In this document: in pieces, positions 7,647 through 16,531 of the stretch
Layout of the letters: each line of letters begins with the position of its first letter
How positions within the stretch are numbered: position 1 is the stretch's first letter
Source: Sandaracinaceae bacterium
GTDB taxonomy: Bacteria; Myxococcota_A; Polyangia; Polyangiales; Houyiibacteriaceae
Direction: 5' to 3'
Assembly: GCA_020633055.1 (NCBI GenBank)
Contig: JACKEJ010000012.1
Span: 1 to 64,000, forward strand
Length of the DNA: 64,000 bases
Made by a program: the position numbers and the translations under genes
Notes under the pieces: model-generated
Told to the model about the DNA's origin: nothing
The model's database searches: none
The model's input: the letters and a program-made list of their open reading frames with translations, nothing else

Positions 7647-9356
7647 ATGAACCCACACGACCCGAGCCTGCTCGATACCGTGCACGACGACACGTTGGGT
7701 CGCCTCGTGGATGGCCGCTATCGGGTGCAGCACGTGCTCGGGCAGGGGGGGCTCGGGCGGGTGTACGCCGCCATGGACGAGCGCCTGGGGCGGCAGGTGG
7801 CCATCAAGGTGCTCTTGGCGGAGCACGCGGAGACGCCTTCCCTGCGGGCGCGCTTCGAGAGGGAGGCGCGCGCGCTCTCAGCGCTGTCGCACCCCAACAT
7901 CGTCACCATCACCGACTTCGGCTTGGATGGCGAGCGGGCGTTCGTCGTGATGGAGCTGCTGGCGGGTCATGACCTCGCCCAGCTGCTGCAGCGTGAGCGG
8001 CCGGACATCGGTCGCGCCCTATTCCTGATGCGCGGGGTGCTCTCCGCGCTGGCTTACGCCCATGCCCTGCACATCGTGCACCGCGACCTCAAGCCATCCA
8101 ACGTGATGGTGCGCGTACTCCCCGACGGTAGCGAACACGTCGCTGTGCTCGACTTCGGGCTCGCCAAGTTCTTGGACGAGGACAAGGTGGACGCCGCCAT
8201 CACCACGGCTGGCGCGATGGTGGGCACGCCGGCCTACATGTCGCCCGAGCAAGCGTGCGGTGTCCCGGCGGACGCTCGCAGTGACGTCTTCAGCGCCGGG
8301 CTGTTGCTGTACGAGATGCTGGTGGGGCAGGCCCCCTTCGCCGAGTGCTCGGGGCCCGAGCTGCTGCGCAAGCGCCTGGTCGAGCCCTCGCCGCCGTTGT
8401 CGGTGGCCGCGCCGCATCTGGGTGAGCAGCCCGAGCTGCAACGCTTGCTGGATCGGGCCCTGGCAGCCGAGGTGGACCACCGGTTCGACGATGCGCGTGA
8501 GATGCTGCAGGCCTTGGATGCATTGCCCTTGGACTTGCTGCGGTACAGCGGCGCGTCCATCAGCGGGGCGGCCGCGCTTCCTCCATCCTCGGCAGCGTTC
8601 CCGTCGGGTCCGGGTGCTGGGCCCGTGGCGGTGATGCCCGTGGCGAGCGCTGTGCCATCGTGGGAGCGGAGCACGTCCACGGGGCGTAGCGTGGCGCTCA
8701 CGTCGAGCACCGAGGGCGCCGCCGTCGTGTCCTCGGGTTCCAGCGTCCGCTTGTTCGTTGGGTTGGCCGCGCTCGCTGGCGGGGGCCTGCTGACGCTCGG
8801 CGCACTGGCGCTGTGGTACTTCGGGTCGCAGGCCGACGACGTTCCTGCCACCGTCGCGCCTCCGCCCATCGTCGCCGCCGAGGAGCCCGTCGTCGCTGCC
8901 GAGGAGCAGCCCGCGGCGCTGCCACCGGCCCGTGATCCGTGGCGCCCCCGCCGCCGCTTGGACGAGCAGATGCAGAGCGTCTACTCACGCCTCGAGCGTG
9001 GCTCGCAGCCGTCTCGTCGGTCGCTCGGCCGGCTCGCGGCCTACGCCAGCAACCACCCGACCGATCCGCGCCCCCGCCTGCTGCTGGCGCGCGCGTTCGA
9101 GGCCCAGGACTGGCTGAGGGATGCGTTGTCCGAGCTCGAGCGGGCGCTCGCCATGGACCCGAGCGTGCGCGGCGACCCGCACGTGCTCCGCATCCTGCTG
9201 CGAATCCTCGAGTCGCCCACCTACCACGACGGCGCGGCGAACCTCATCCGCACCTACTTCGGCGAGGAGGCCCGCCCGGCCTTGCGCAGCGCCATCGTCG
9301 CCGCGTCGCGCCCCGAGGTGGCCGAGCGCCTGCGCGCCTTCGAGGCAACGCTCTAG
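7647..9356 (+). CDS. Transmembrane serine/threonine protein kinase with helical C-terminal domain
   Basis: This 569-residue protein starts with a complete kinase domain (about 25-290): glycine loop LGQGGLGRVY, Lys54 in VAIKVL, Asp147 in HRDLKPSN, LDFGLAKFLD, then TPAYMSPEQACG (APE region) and DARSDVFSAGLLLYEML. A Ser/Ala-rich juxtamembrane linker leads to a single transmembrane helix, LFVGLAALAGGGLLTLGALALWYF (about 370-395). Beyond it is a Pro/Ala-rich stretch and a TPR-like helical segment (LLARAFEAQDWLRDALSELERALAMDPSV) that would lie outside the membrane and could bind a partner or ligand. It is tandem with the kinase upstream and the propeller protein downstream. Confidence 0.92.
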   Translation: MNPHDPSLLDTVHDDTLGRLVDGRYRVQHVLGQGGLGRVYAAMDERLGRQVAIKVLLAEHAETPSLRARFEREARALSALSHPNIVTITDFGLDGERAFVVMELLAGHDLAQLLQRERPDIGRALFLMRGVLSALAYAHALHIVHRDLKPSNVMVRVLPDGSEHVAVLDFGLAKFLDEDKVDAAITTAGAMVGTPAYMSPEQACGVPADARSDVFSAGLLLYEMLVGQAPFAECSGPELLRKRLVEPSPPLSVAAPHLGEQPELQRLLDRALAAEVDHRFDDAREMLQALDALPLDLLRYSGASISGAAALPPSSAAFPSGPGAGPVAVMPVASAVPSWERSTSTGRSVALTSSTEGAAVVSSGSSVRLFVGLAALAGGGLLTLGALALWYFGSQADDVPATVAPPPIVAAEEPVVAAEEQPAALPPARDPWRPRRRLDEQMQSVYSRLERGSQPSRRSLGRLAAYASNHPTDPRPRLLLARAFEAQDWLRDALSELERALAMDPSVRGDPHVLRILLRILESPTYHDGAANLIRTYFGEEARPALRSAIVAASRPEVAERLRAFEATL

Positions 9357-9384
9357 GACCTCGCAGACGGACCAACGCACGGAC

Positions 9385-10404
9385 ATGCTCCGCCCCGACG
9401 CAGAACCCCCTGGCCCTCGGGACGCCCTGAAACCCGCGACACGTCGGCTTCACAGGGTCGGGCTCATCGCGTTGGTCCTCGCCGCCGTCGTCGGACTCGC
9501 CGTCGCGCTCTACGTCGCGGTCTATCTCCCGCTGCGATGGGGTCGCACGGTCACCCGCTTCGACGACGTTCACACGTTCGCGACCCACGGGCGCGAGCTG
9601 CTCCTCGTCCGCGGCGCCCGGGACGAGCCGGGCGAGCTGTGGCAGGTGGACCTCGACGACGGTCGAGAGCGGCGCCTCTTCGCCGCAGCGGGGCACGCGC
9701 ATCGTCTCGCCTTCGACAGCCGTTGGATCGTCTTCCACATCACCGACAGCCAAATGCGGGGCCGCCTCGTCGTCGGTGACCGAGAACGACTCGCGTTCTG
9801 GGAGATCCCTCTGTTCGGCGTCGCGGACGTCGCCGTCGGAGGAGGGCACATCTACGTCGTGAGCGGGGGGTGGCTCCACGTCGTCGCGGACGGCCGCTTG
9901 GTTCGGCTCGCCGAGTCAGCCGACCGGGTCGCCGTCAACGATCGCTACGTGGTCTGGGTCAGCCGCAGCCAGCGGCGCGTGCAGCGGCTCCCGCACCCGA
10001 CCGGGACAGCGCCCGAGGCTCCGACCACGCTCCTCGAGAGCGAGCTGGCTCCCCGGGACGTCGCGCTCGACGACGATGTTGCCTACGTGCTCCTCCACCA
10101 TCGTCGCGACGACAACGACCGCTCCGGTCGGCTCGTTCGCGTGCCTCTCGACGGATCGGCTCCGACGACCATGGCGCGCGACCTCAACATGCCACAAGAG
10201 CTCCTCATCACCGACCGGGATGTCGTCTTCGTCAACAACCGGCCGATCGACCGGGACGGCGCCCGGAGCGAGCTCCTCGCGGTGCCGCGCTCCGGCGGCT
10301 CGACCCGTCAGCTTCTCGATGGAAGCCACTGGGGCCCCCTCGGCCTCGACCGTGACGGCATCCTCCGGTTCGACCAAGGTTGCCTCATCCGCCGACTCCC
10401 GTGA
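9385..10404 (+). CDS. Membrane-anchored beta-propeller-like protein
   Basis: This is a 339-residue protein. One N-terminal transmembrane helix, VGLIALVLAAVVGLAVALYVAVYLPL (about 25-50), is followed by repeated segments of about 45 residues that read like propeller blades (GELWQVDLDDGRERRLF, RLVRLAESADRVAVNDRYVVWVS, GRLVRVPLDGSAPTTMA, SELLAVPRSGGSTRQLL). The alternation of a solute/value phrase with GRLVRVPLDG is common in myxobacterial six- or seven-bladed propellers of the DUF5050/TolB-like type. It lies 28 bases after the kinase gene, so it may be a periplasmic sensor or scaffold for that kinase; that link is inference from position. No enzymatic motif is visible. Confidence 0.7.
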   Translation: MLRPDAEPPGPRDALKPATRRLHRVGLIALVLAAVVGLAVALYVAVYLPLRWGRTVTRFDDVHTFATHGRELLLVRGARDEPGELWQVDLDDGRERRLFAAAGHAHRLAFDSRWIVFHITDSQMRGRLVVGDRERLAFWEIPLFGVADVAVGGGHIYVVSGGWLHVVADGRLVRLAESADRVAVNDRYVVWVSRSQRRVQRLPHPTGTAPEAPTTLLESELAPRDVALDDDVAYVLLHHRRDDNDRSGRLVRVPLDGSAPTTMARDLNMPQELLITDRDVVFVNNRPIDRDGARSELLAVPRSGGSTRQLLDGSHWGPLGLDRDGILRFDQGCLIRRLP

Positions 10405-10526
10405 ACGCCTCCACTGCGCCGGGCCCTGCGGCGGTCCCAGCCGCTGCCCAGCCCAACCTTCACCCGCTCGTGCGCCGCTCTTGCCCAGTCTTGGCTCCGC
10501 CGTGGCCCCGGCGCAGGATGTCCATC

Positions 10527-11783
10527 ATGGTGACGCCCTTGATGTCCACGTTCCGCTCTCCCCGCCTCGTCCTCACACGCCCATGCGCGCTCTCCTCGGC
10601 ACGGCGCTCGCTCGCGCAATGGGTCGCGCTGCTGCTGGGGGGGCTCGCGGTCGCCGGGTGCGACGGGGCCGCGCCTCTCTGTTCCGCGGCCGACGTGTCC
10701 GTGAGCCTCCCGACGTCCGATGCGCTCTACTGGTGGGCGGGCGACGAAGCGCCGCGTCCCACGTACGTGGTCACGCGCACGGGCGACACCGCCTGTCGTC
10801 TCGAAGCGAGCACGGACACGGCGGGCGTCACGGCCACCTACGACGACGCAGCGGGGGAGTTGCAGGTGGAGCTCTCGCCGCGAACTCCTGCGGGGCTTCA
10901 CCACGTGCAGGTCTCTCTCGCCGGGGCGGACGTGTCGGCCGAGCTGACGCTCACGCTGCGCCACCTGCCCGAGCCCCCACGGGACGCCAGCCGCCATGTG
11001 GTGGTGCTCGGCGTGGACGGCCTGCGCCCCGACGCCATCGCGCCCGCTCGGACGCCCACGTTGGACATGCTCTTCGCGCACGGGGTGGGCACCTTCGCGG
11101 CCCAGACGCAGCTCACGGGGGACACGGTGTCGGGTCCAGGCTGGGCGTCGATCCTCACGGGCACGGAGGTGGAACGCCACGGCGTGACGAGCAACGAGAC
11201 GGCCGTCATGGAGGGCATCAGCCGCGCCGTCCCCACGCTGCTCGGGTCCGCGTTCGACGCGGGCCTCGACACGGGGCTGATCGTGCACTGGCTACAGCTG
11301 CCGCTGCTGGTGGAGAGCGGCCCCGCCGCGGGCTTCCGCTTCGGGGACGACCCCATCGTCGCGAGCACCGCGGTGCGCTACCTGACGCAGCCCCGCGACC
11401 TGTTGTTCCTGCACTTCGACGACTGCGACCACGCGGGGCACGCCACGGGCTACGGGCCCGAGAACCCGGACTACATCGCGGCCGTCGAGGGTGTGGACGC
11501 GAACGTGGCGACCGTCATCGACGGCGTCTTGGCCCGGCCCACCTACGCCGAGGAGGCGTGGATGTTCGTGCTCGTGACCGACCATGGCGGGGAGGGCACG
11601 GGGCACGGGGCGCGCAACCCCATCAACCGCACCATCCCGCTGCTGTTCGTGCGTCCGGGCGTGACGCCTGCGACGCTCGACGCAGCGAGCCACATGGACG
11701 TGACGCCCACCGTGCTGCGCTACCTCGGGATCGAGAGCAGCGCGTCGTACGATGGTCGGGTCGTGACGGAGGCGCTGCCGTAG
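10527..11783 (+). CDS. Alkaline-phosphatase-superfamily hydrolase, lipoprotein
   Basis: This is a 418-residue protein. I chose ATG 10527 because AGGA sits 8 bases upstream; in-frame ATGs at 10518 and 10542 are alternatives. The signal sequence ends in the lipobox AVAGC (Cys about 45), followed by an all-beta domain of about 100 residues. The catalytic part is a type I phosphodiesterase/nucleotide pyrophosphatase-like fold: metal Asp in VLGVDGLRPDAI, the likely nucleophile region TVSGPGWASILTG, FLHFDDCDHAGHATGYG, and the late metal ligands in VTDHGGEGTGHG. The C-terminus HMDVTPTVLRYLGI is the usual DxxPTxL motif of sulfatase and phosphopentomutase-like relatives. The substrate is unknown; location is probably periplasmic or at the outer membrane. 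Confidence 0.85.
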   Translation: MVTPLMSTFRSPRLVLTRPCALSSARRSLAQWVALLLGGLAVAGCDGAAPLCSAADVSVSLPTSDALYWWAGDEAPRPTYVVTRTGDTACRLEASTDTAGVTATYDDAAGELQVELSPRTPAGLHHVQVSLAGADVSAELTLTLRHLPEPPRDASRHVVVLGVDGLRPDAIAPARTPTLDMLFAHGVGTFAAQTQLTGDTVSGPGWASILTGTEVERHGVTSNETAVMEGISRAVPTLLGSAFDAGLDTGLIVHWLQLPLLVESGPAAGFRFGDDPIVASTAVRYLTQPRDLLFLHFDDCDHAGHATGYGPENPDYIAAVEGVDANVATVIDGVLARPTYAEEAWMFVLVTDHGGEGTGHGARNPINRTIPLLFVRPGVTPATLDAASHMDVTPTVLRYLGIESSASYDGRVVTEALP

Positions 11784-11818
11784 CGCGGCAGGGGTCTGGT
11801 CCGCTACCTTCGCGGGTG

Positions 11819-12613
11819 ATGAGCAGCCTGCGCGACATCGGCGTGCGCCTCCACGCGCACTACATCTTCAACTGCTACGTCGTCGAGGATGGCGGGGCTG
11901 GCGCGCCGTGTGTGGTCGACGCCGGCATACCGCTCAACGGCCGCGCCGCGCTCACGTCGCTGCGCGAGCTCGGCGCGGGTTCGGAGGCGGTCCTCACGGC
12001 CACGCACGCCCACAGCGATCACGTCGCGGGTCTGCCGCTGCTCCACGAGGCGACCGCGGCCGGCATCTGGCTGCCCCGCAAGGTGCAGGACTACGTGCAG
12101 GGGGAGGCGCCCCGCAGCCCTGGTCCCCGGGCCATGCTGCAGTTCGTACCCGTCTTGTTCCAGCAGCCGTTGCATTGGGCAGCCCTGCGCGAGGCGCTCG
12201 ACACCGCGAAGGACGCGGGCTTCGGGGTAGGGGAGTTCCGCTTCGACCCGCCCGTGCGCGGCTACCTGCGCGACGGGCGCGAGCTGCCTGGCGCGCCCGA
12301 CTGGGAGGTGCTGGAGACGCCGGGACACACCGACTGCTCCACCTGCCTCTGGAACGCGAAGACGCGCACGCTCATCTCGGGGGACACGGTGGTCTCGGTC
12401 AACGGGCGCGCGTGGTTCAACCCGGAGTACGTCGACGAGGCCGCCTCGGCGTGCACCGAGGAGCTGCTCCGGCAGCTGCCCGTCGAGCACCTGCTTCCCG
12501 GTCACGGACTGCCCGTATCGGGACCCCGCGTCATGGCCGAGGCCCTCTCGTTCCGGGAACGTCCGCGGGGCTGGTCGGCGCTCTCGTGCTTCAAGCCGCG
12601 CGCGTCACGTTGA
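11819..12613 (+). CDS. Metallo-beta-lactamase-fold hydrolase
   Basis: This 264-residue MBL-fold protein carries the binuclear-metal motif THAHSDHVAGL (HxHxDH), the third His in LETPGHTDCS, the bridging Asp in ISGDTVV, and the last His in LLPGHGLPV. The substrate could be a thioester, lactone or similar; it has the glyoxalase II-like overall order but not the glyoxalase II-specific C-terminal domain. It follows the phosphodiesterase gene by 35 bases and may be cotranscribed. Its end faces the T2SS operon tail convergently (16-base gap). Confidence 0.85.
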   Translation: MSSLRDIGVRLHAHYIFNCYVVEDGGAGAPCVVDAGIPLNGRAALTSLRELGAGSEAVLTATHAHSDHVAGLPLLHEATAAGIWLPRKVQDYVQGEAPRSPGPRAMLQFVPVLFQQPLHWAALREALDTAKDAGFGVGEFRFDPPVRGYLRDGRELPGAPDWEVLETPGHTDCSTCLWNAKTRTLISGDTVVSVNGRAWFNPEYVDEAASACTEELLRQLPVEHLLPGHGLPVSGPRVMAEALSFRERPRGWSALSCFKPRASR

Positions 12614-12629
12614 CCGATCCGACGCGCGC

Positions 12630-13001
12630 TCAGCCCAGCGCGGCGGCGTACGCGTCGGGCTTGAAGCCCACGAGCACCACGTCGTGCCCGATCAGCAGCG
12701 GGCGCTTGATGAGCATGCCGTCGGCCGCGAGCGCCTCGCTGGCCTCACGCAGCGAGAGCCCGTCGACCTTGTCCGCCCACCCGCCGCCCCGGTAGGACTG
12801 ACCGCTGGTGTTGAAGAAGCGCTTGAGCGGGAGCCCGGAGCGCGTGATGGCGTCTTCGATCTGAGAGGCCGTTGGGGGGGTCGTCGCGATCGGGTGCGCG
12901 GCGACGGCGACGTCGTGCTCTGCGAGCCAGCGCGCCGCCTGCTTGCACGTGCTGCACGTGGGGTGGTGGAAGAACAGCAGCGTGTCGCGGCGCTTGCTCA
13001 T
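12630..13001 (-). CDS. Spx/ArsC-like CXXC thioredoxin-fold protein
   Basis: This 123-residue protein belongs to the ArsC/Spx family of truncated thioredoxin folds. The active-site loop is HPTCSTCKQAARWL, a CXXC as in Spx/MgsR and YffB rather than the single Cys of ArsC. GLPLKRFFNTSGQSYR and the late IKRPLLIGHDVVLVGFKPD (the cis-Pro region with Arg) complete the fold. Its ATG overlaps the gspN stop (ATGA), making it the last gene of the T2SS operon. It may be a thiol-disulfide enzyme or a regulator; a role linked to folding of exported disulfide proteins is only a guess, because no signal peptide is present. Confidence 0.8.
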   Translation of the reverse strand: MSKRRDTLLFFHHPTCSTCKQAARWLAEHDVAVAAHPIATTPPTASQIEDAITRSGLPLKRFFNTSGQSYRGGGWADKVDGLSLREASEALAADGMLIKRPLLIGHDVVLVGFKPDAYAAALG

Positions 13002-14266
13002 GGGGCCTCCTCTTCCGCGTCCGCTCCCGGCGGGGGGTCTTCGTCATCACCTTCGTCGTGCACACCGTCGGCACCGTCGCTCGGCGCTGGCGCCGGCGCT
13101 GCCGTGGGTGCCGCCGTGGGGGTCGGCGGAGCGGCTGGCGCGGGATCCGTGGGGGTCGGCGGAGTGGGTGGCGCTGGCGCTGCGGGCGTCGGTGGAGGTG
13201 TCGGCGCGGGGCGGGCCGGAGCGGCTGTTTCGGCGGGCCTCGTCGGTACCGTCGCAGGCGGCCTGTCGTCCTCGTCGTCTGGCGCGATGTTCATGCGCGT
13301 GCTGCCCGCCGCGCTGCTGCGGATGCCACCCCCCATGGAGCCGCCCAGTCGGTACTGAAGGGCCCCGTCGGACGTACGGGCGCGCGCGAGCGTCGGCACC
13401 GAGTCGAGCAGGCTGATCATCGCCCTCGCGCGATCCGATTGCTGGCGATAGGCGTCGAGGATCTTCAGGCGCACGAGCAGGTCCAGCCGCGACTGACGCA
13501 GGGGCTGCATCAAGTTGATGCTGCCTTCGCCGTCCAGCTCGGCGTCTTCGCCCCGAGACCGCAGCCGCTGCACCGTCGCGACGCCGCCCTCGATGGCGAG
13601 TCGGATGGTCATGCGCCCGGCGTTGATGCGCTCGAGGGTGATGCCGTTGGGCATCCCCGGGAGCCGCAGCTTGGCCTGCCCGTCGCCGATGGTGAGGCCC
13701 TCCGTGCGCAGGTCAACGTGCCCCGACGCCGCGCTGATGTCCTCCGGGAGCGTGACGTCGATGTTGCCGGAGAGCGTGCCACCCAGCGGGAGGCCCAAGA
13801 ACGCGCGGATGATGGACACGCCCCCCAGGCGCACGGGCTCGACGACGTTCAGCACGAGGGAGCTCTCGTCGCCGTACTCGAGCTCGCCCTCGATGGCGCC
13901 GCCCGCGAGCCGAGCGTCGAAGGTGACCGCGACCGTCCCCGAAAGCAGCGACAACAGCGAGATGCGCGCGTTGACCTCTTCGAAGACGACGTCGACCGTG
14001 GGCTCCTCGCCTTCACCTGGCCTGATCACGCGCACGCCGCGCGCCTCGACTCCGGTGAACCACGACGGTTCGAGCTCCAGGATCTCCAGCTGGTACCCGC
14101 TGGGCCGCCGGTTGCCCCGCGCGTCCTTCGGGAACTCCACCTCCTGCACGATGCGGTCGCGCACGCGCTCGTAGGGGAACGTGAGGTACGCGAAGAGCCA
14201 GAAGAACGTCCAGAAGAACGTCGAGTAGCCCATGAAGCGCAGCGCCTTGCGAGCTCGCGGCCCCAT
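12998..14266 (-). CDS. gspN: Type II secretion system protein GspN
   Basis: This is a 422-residue protein of the deltaproteobacterial GspN type. It has a basic start, one inner-membrane helix (YSTFFWTFFWLFAYLTFPYERV, about 14-34), and a periplasmic AsmA-like beta domain with strands such as GLTIGDGQAKLRLPG and RLAIEGGVATVQRLRSRGEDAELDGEGSINL. The last 110 residues are an extreme Pro/Ala/Thr low-complexity tail with acidic residues. GspN is an optional T2SS inner-membrane platform component. It starts directly at the end of gspM (shared base 14266) and overlaps the Spx-like gene by ATGA. The low-complexity tail is unusual and could be a flexible periplasmic tether. Confidence 0.88.
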   Translation of the reverse strand: MGPRARKALRFMGYSTFFWTFFWLFAYLTFPYERVRDRIVQEVEFPKDARGNRRPSGYQLEILELEPSWFTGVEARGVRVIRPGEGEEPTVDVVFEEVNARISLLSLLSGTVAVTFDARLAGGAIEGELEYGDESSLVLNVVEPVRLGGVSIIRAFLGLPLGGTLSGNIDVTLPEDISAASGHVDLRTEGLTIGDGQAKLRLPGMPNGITLERINAGRMTIRLAIEGGVATVQRLRSRGEDAELDGEGSINLMQPLRQSRLDLLVRLKILDAYRQQSDRARAMISLLDSVPTLARARTSDGALQYRLGGSMGGGIRSSAAGSTRMNIAPDDEDDRPPATVPTRPAETAAPARPAPTPPPTPAAPAPPTPPTPTDPAPAAPPTPTAAPTAAPAPAPSDGADGVHDEGDDEDPPPGADAEEEAP

Positions 14267-14853
14267 CAGTTCGCCTCCGTGTCGCCAGCGGCCGCTCGGG
14301 GCGAGTGGACCTGCTTGTCGTAGGCGCTCACCCCGACCTCGACGTTGAAGTTGCCCGCGTCTCGGTAGCGGTCGATCTGCAAACGGGACACGGCCACCGG
14401 GTACTCGCTGCGGTCGATGTCCCGCAGCATCTGGAGCACCCCGTCGATGCCCACGTCCGGGATGCGCACGCGCACGCCGCGGCGCATGTAGTTCCCCAGC
14501 GCGAGCTCTGGCTGGTCGTTGATCTCGCGCAGGGCGAGGCCGTACGCCTGCGCGCGCTGCTCCACGTAGCCACCCAGCGCAGGGGCCCGGTTGGCGTAGC
14601 GCTCGTTGTTGGCCTCGTTCTCTGCCGCGATGCGTGCCAGGCGCGGTCGGGCCTGCTCGATCTCACGCATCACGGCGCGCAGCTCCTCGTTCTCGGTCTC
14701 CATGTCCGACACGGCGGCCGTCATGAAGAAGATGGGCAGCAACACCACGATGGCGACGAACACCACGCCGAGCAGCGCGACCAGGCGGCGCTCTCGCTCG
14801 GTGAGGTCCTCGTACGCGTCTCGCGCTGGCTTCAAGACGTCACTGATTGCCAC
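14266..14853 (-). CDS. gspM: Type II secretion system protein GspM
   Basis: This 195-residue bitopic protein has a short cytoplasmic N-terminus (ARDAYEDLTERERRLVAL), one transmembrane helix (LLGVVFVAIVVLLPIFFMTAAV, about 28-50), a coiled-coil segment (DMETENEELRAVMREIEQARPRL), and a small periplasmic ferredoxin-like domain ending in VAVSRLQIDRYRDAGNFNVEVGVSAYD. This is the standard GspM plan; with GspL it forms the assembly-platform pair that couples the GspE ATPase to pseudopilus growth. Its start overlaps the gspL end by 14 bases, a sign of tight coupling. Confidence 0.88.
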   Translation of the reverse strand: MAISDVLKPARDAYEDLTERERRLVALLGVVFVAIVVLLPIFFMTAAVSDMETENEELRAVMREIEQARPRLARIAAENEANNERYANRAPALGGYVEQRAQAYGLALREINDQPELALGNYMRRGVRVRIPDVGIDGVLQMLRDIDRSEYPVAVSRLQIDRYRDAGNFNVEVGVSAYDKQVHSPRAAAGDTEAN

Positions 14854-16531
14854 GGCCGCGCCTCCCGTTGGTTCCCGCGGAGCCCTCTGCTTCGGGGTCT
14901 GGTTGGTCGCCCGGGCAGCGGATCTCTGCCTCGATGCGGTAGGAGAGGATGTCGTTGCGCGAGCTGGTGGCCCCGGGACGCACGTCCGTGAAGCAGTCGT
15001 GCGCCTCGAGCGCCGCGGCGATCGCGTCGCGCTGGGTCACGCTGGCCACCGTGCCCTGGATCTCCAGGTCCCCGTCGCGGGCCTCGTCATCGAAGGAGAT
15101 GGTCAGACGGCGTGTGGTGTGCTCGGCGTCGGCGGGGATCAGCTCGGCGATGGCGCCCATGACCTGATAGGCGCCCATCCGCGGCATGGGGTCGCGCTCG
15201 CTCGCGCCGCCCTGGATGAGGGTGCGCGCCTGCTCCGGAGACTCCGTGCGTTGGCGGAACATGCGGTGCGTCATCGCGCCCAGCTCTGCGCGGAGCTCCC
15301 CCCGCTCCGTGTCGAGCACCGTGTAGCGCGTGTACAACGAGATGGCGAAGCACGCGAGCACCGCCGCCGCGGAGAACGCGAGCAGCTTCCCGTAGCGACG
15401 CAGCTCCCCGGCCGCGTGCCGTGAGACGAACTCGCCCTGCCGCAGGTTGATGCGTTGCCCTTTGACAGCCGCGCGTCCGGCGAGCGCCGCCACGCGCATG
15501 AACGCGGGAAGGAGCGCCTCCGGAACCATTCCGTCCCCGGCTGGCAGCGCCACCGTCTCGACGTCGTGTCCCAGCGTCTCGCTCAGCCAGTCGCGCGTCT
15601 CGGCCTCGGTGCTGCTCTCACCACCCACCAGGACGCGTTCGAGAGGCGCGCCGCCCTTCATGCGGTGGCTCGCGACGCTGCGCCGCAGCGACCCCGCCAA
15701 TTCCTCGACCGCCCCCGCCTCGCCCTCACGGATTGCGTCCATGCCCACCGACAGCGTGCGCGCGTGCACGGTGCGGCCCGCCTCGACGATGCAGACGTCG
15801 ATGCTCTCGTGCCCGAGGTGGATCAGCAGCACGGGCGCGGGGGACTGCAGCGCCGTGAGCAGGGGCACCAGACCGTCCAACGTGGCGGCGCCCGCAGCCA
15901 GCTGGCGCGGTTCGACTCCAGCCAGGGAGAACTCGCGCAGGCTCTCGGCCACGTGCTCTCGACGGACGGCCGCGGCCAGCAGCGTGATGGTCAGCTCGGC
16001 GCTTCCGATAGCCTGGTGATGGATGACGGCGTCGGAGACGTCGAACGGGAGCACGCCCTCGAGCTCGCCCGGCAGCACGTCGTCCAGACGCTTCGCTGCG
16101 CCCGCCGGGAGCGTGATGGGTCGCAGGCTGACCTGCCGTCCGTCGAGGTGGACGTGGATGCCGTCTGGGGTGCGTCCGCACTGCTGCAGCACCTCACGCA
16201 CGGCCAGCGCCACGGGGGTGAGCGGCACGGCGGGCGGGACGTCCTCGTCGCCGTCGCTCCCGCGTTCCCGCGCGTCGTCGGCTTCGTCCGCGTCTGGGAT
16301 GATGTCGTCGTCGTCCAGGCCGTCTACGGCGGCGAGCGTCGGGAAGACGTTCGGCTGCATGGGCGCTGGCACCTGCCCGAGCGGATTCGCGGGGCTCGGG
16401 GGTGGGAAGGCGACCGCCGGGCGGATGGGAGCCTCGACGTAGCGCTCGAGCACCGTGCTGCGCAGCGCGACGTTGATGAGCGCTCCGCGCACCACGCCTC
16501 TGTCGATCTCGAGTCCAAGGATGCGTGCCAT
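14840..16531 (-). CDS. gspL: Type II secretion system protein GspL (PilM/FtsA-like cytoplasmic domain)
   Basis: This is a 563-residue protein. The N-terminal part is an actin-like PilM-type domain (ILGLEIDRGVVRGALINVALRSTVLERY; LIHLGHESIDVCIVEAG; RVLVGGESSTEAETRDWL). An acidic insert (DDDDIIPDADEADDARERGSDGDED, about 80-105) interrupts it. One transmembrane helix (about 375-400, LLAFSAAAVLACFAISLYTRY) precedes a GspL periplasmic domain that ends in a ferredoxin-like fold (RLTISFDDEARDGDLEIQGTVASV). The combination of PilM-like and GspL-like parts is typical of deltaproteobacterial T2SS. Role: inner-membrane platform recruiting GspE. The start ATG overlaps the gspK stop by one base. Confidence 0.9.
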   Translation of the reverse strand: MARILGLEIDRGVVRGALINVALRSTVLERYVEAPIRPAVAFPPPSPANPLGQVPAPMQPNVFPTLAAVDGLDDDDIIPDADEADDARERGSDGDEDVPPAVPLTPVALAVREVLQQCGRTPDGIHVHLDGRQVSLRPITLPAGAAKRLDDVLPGELEGVLPFDVSDAVIHHQAIGSAELTITLLAAAVRREHVAESLREFSLAGVEPRQLAAGAATLDGLVPLLTALQSPAPVLLIHLGHESIDVCIVEAGRTVHARTLSVGMDAIREGEAGAVEELAGSLRRSVASHRMKGGAPLERVLVGGESSTEAETRDWLSETLGHDVETVALPAGDGMVPEALLPAFMRVAALAGRAAVKGQRINLRQGEFVSRHAAGELRRYGKLLAFSAAAVLACFAISLYTRYTVLDTERGELRAELGAMTHRMFRQRTESPEQARTLIQGGASERDPMPRMGAYQVMGAIAELIPADAEHTTRRLTISFDDEARDGDLEIQGTVASVTQRDAIAAALEAHDCFTDVRPGATSSRNDILSYRIEAEIRCPGDQPDPEAEGSAGTNGRRGRGNQ

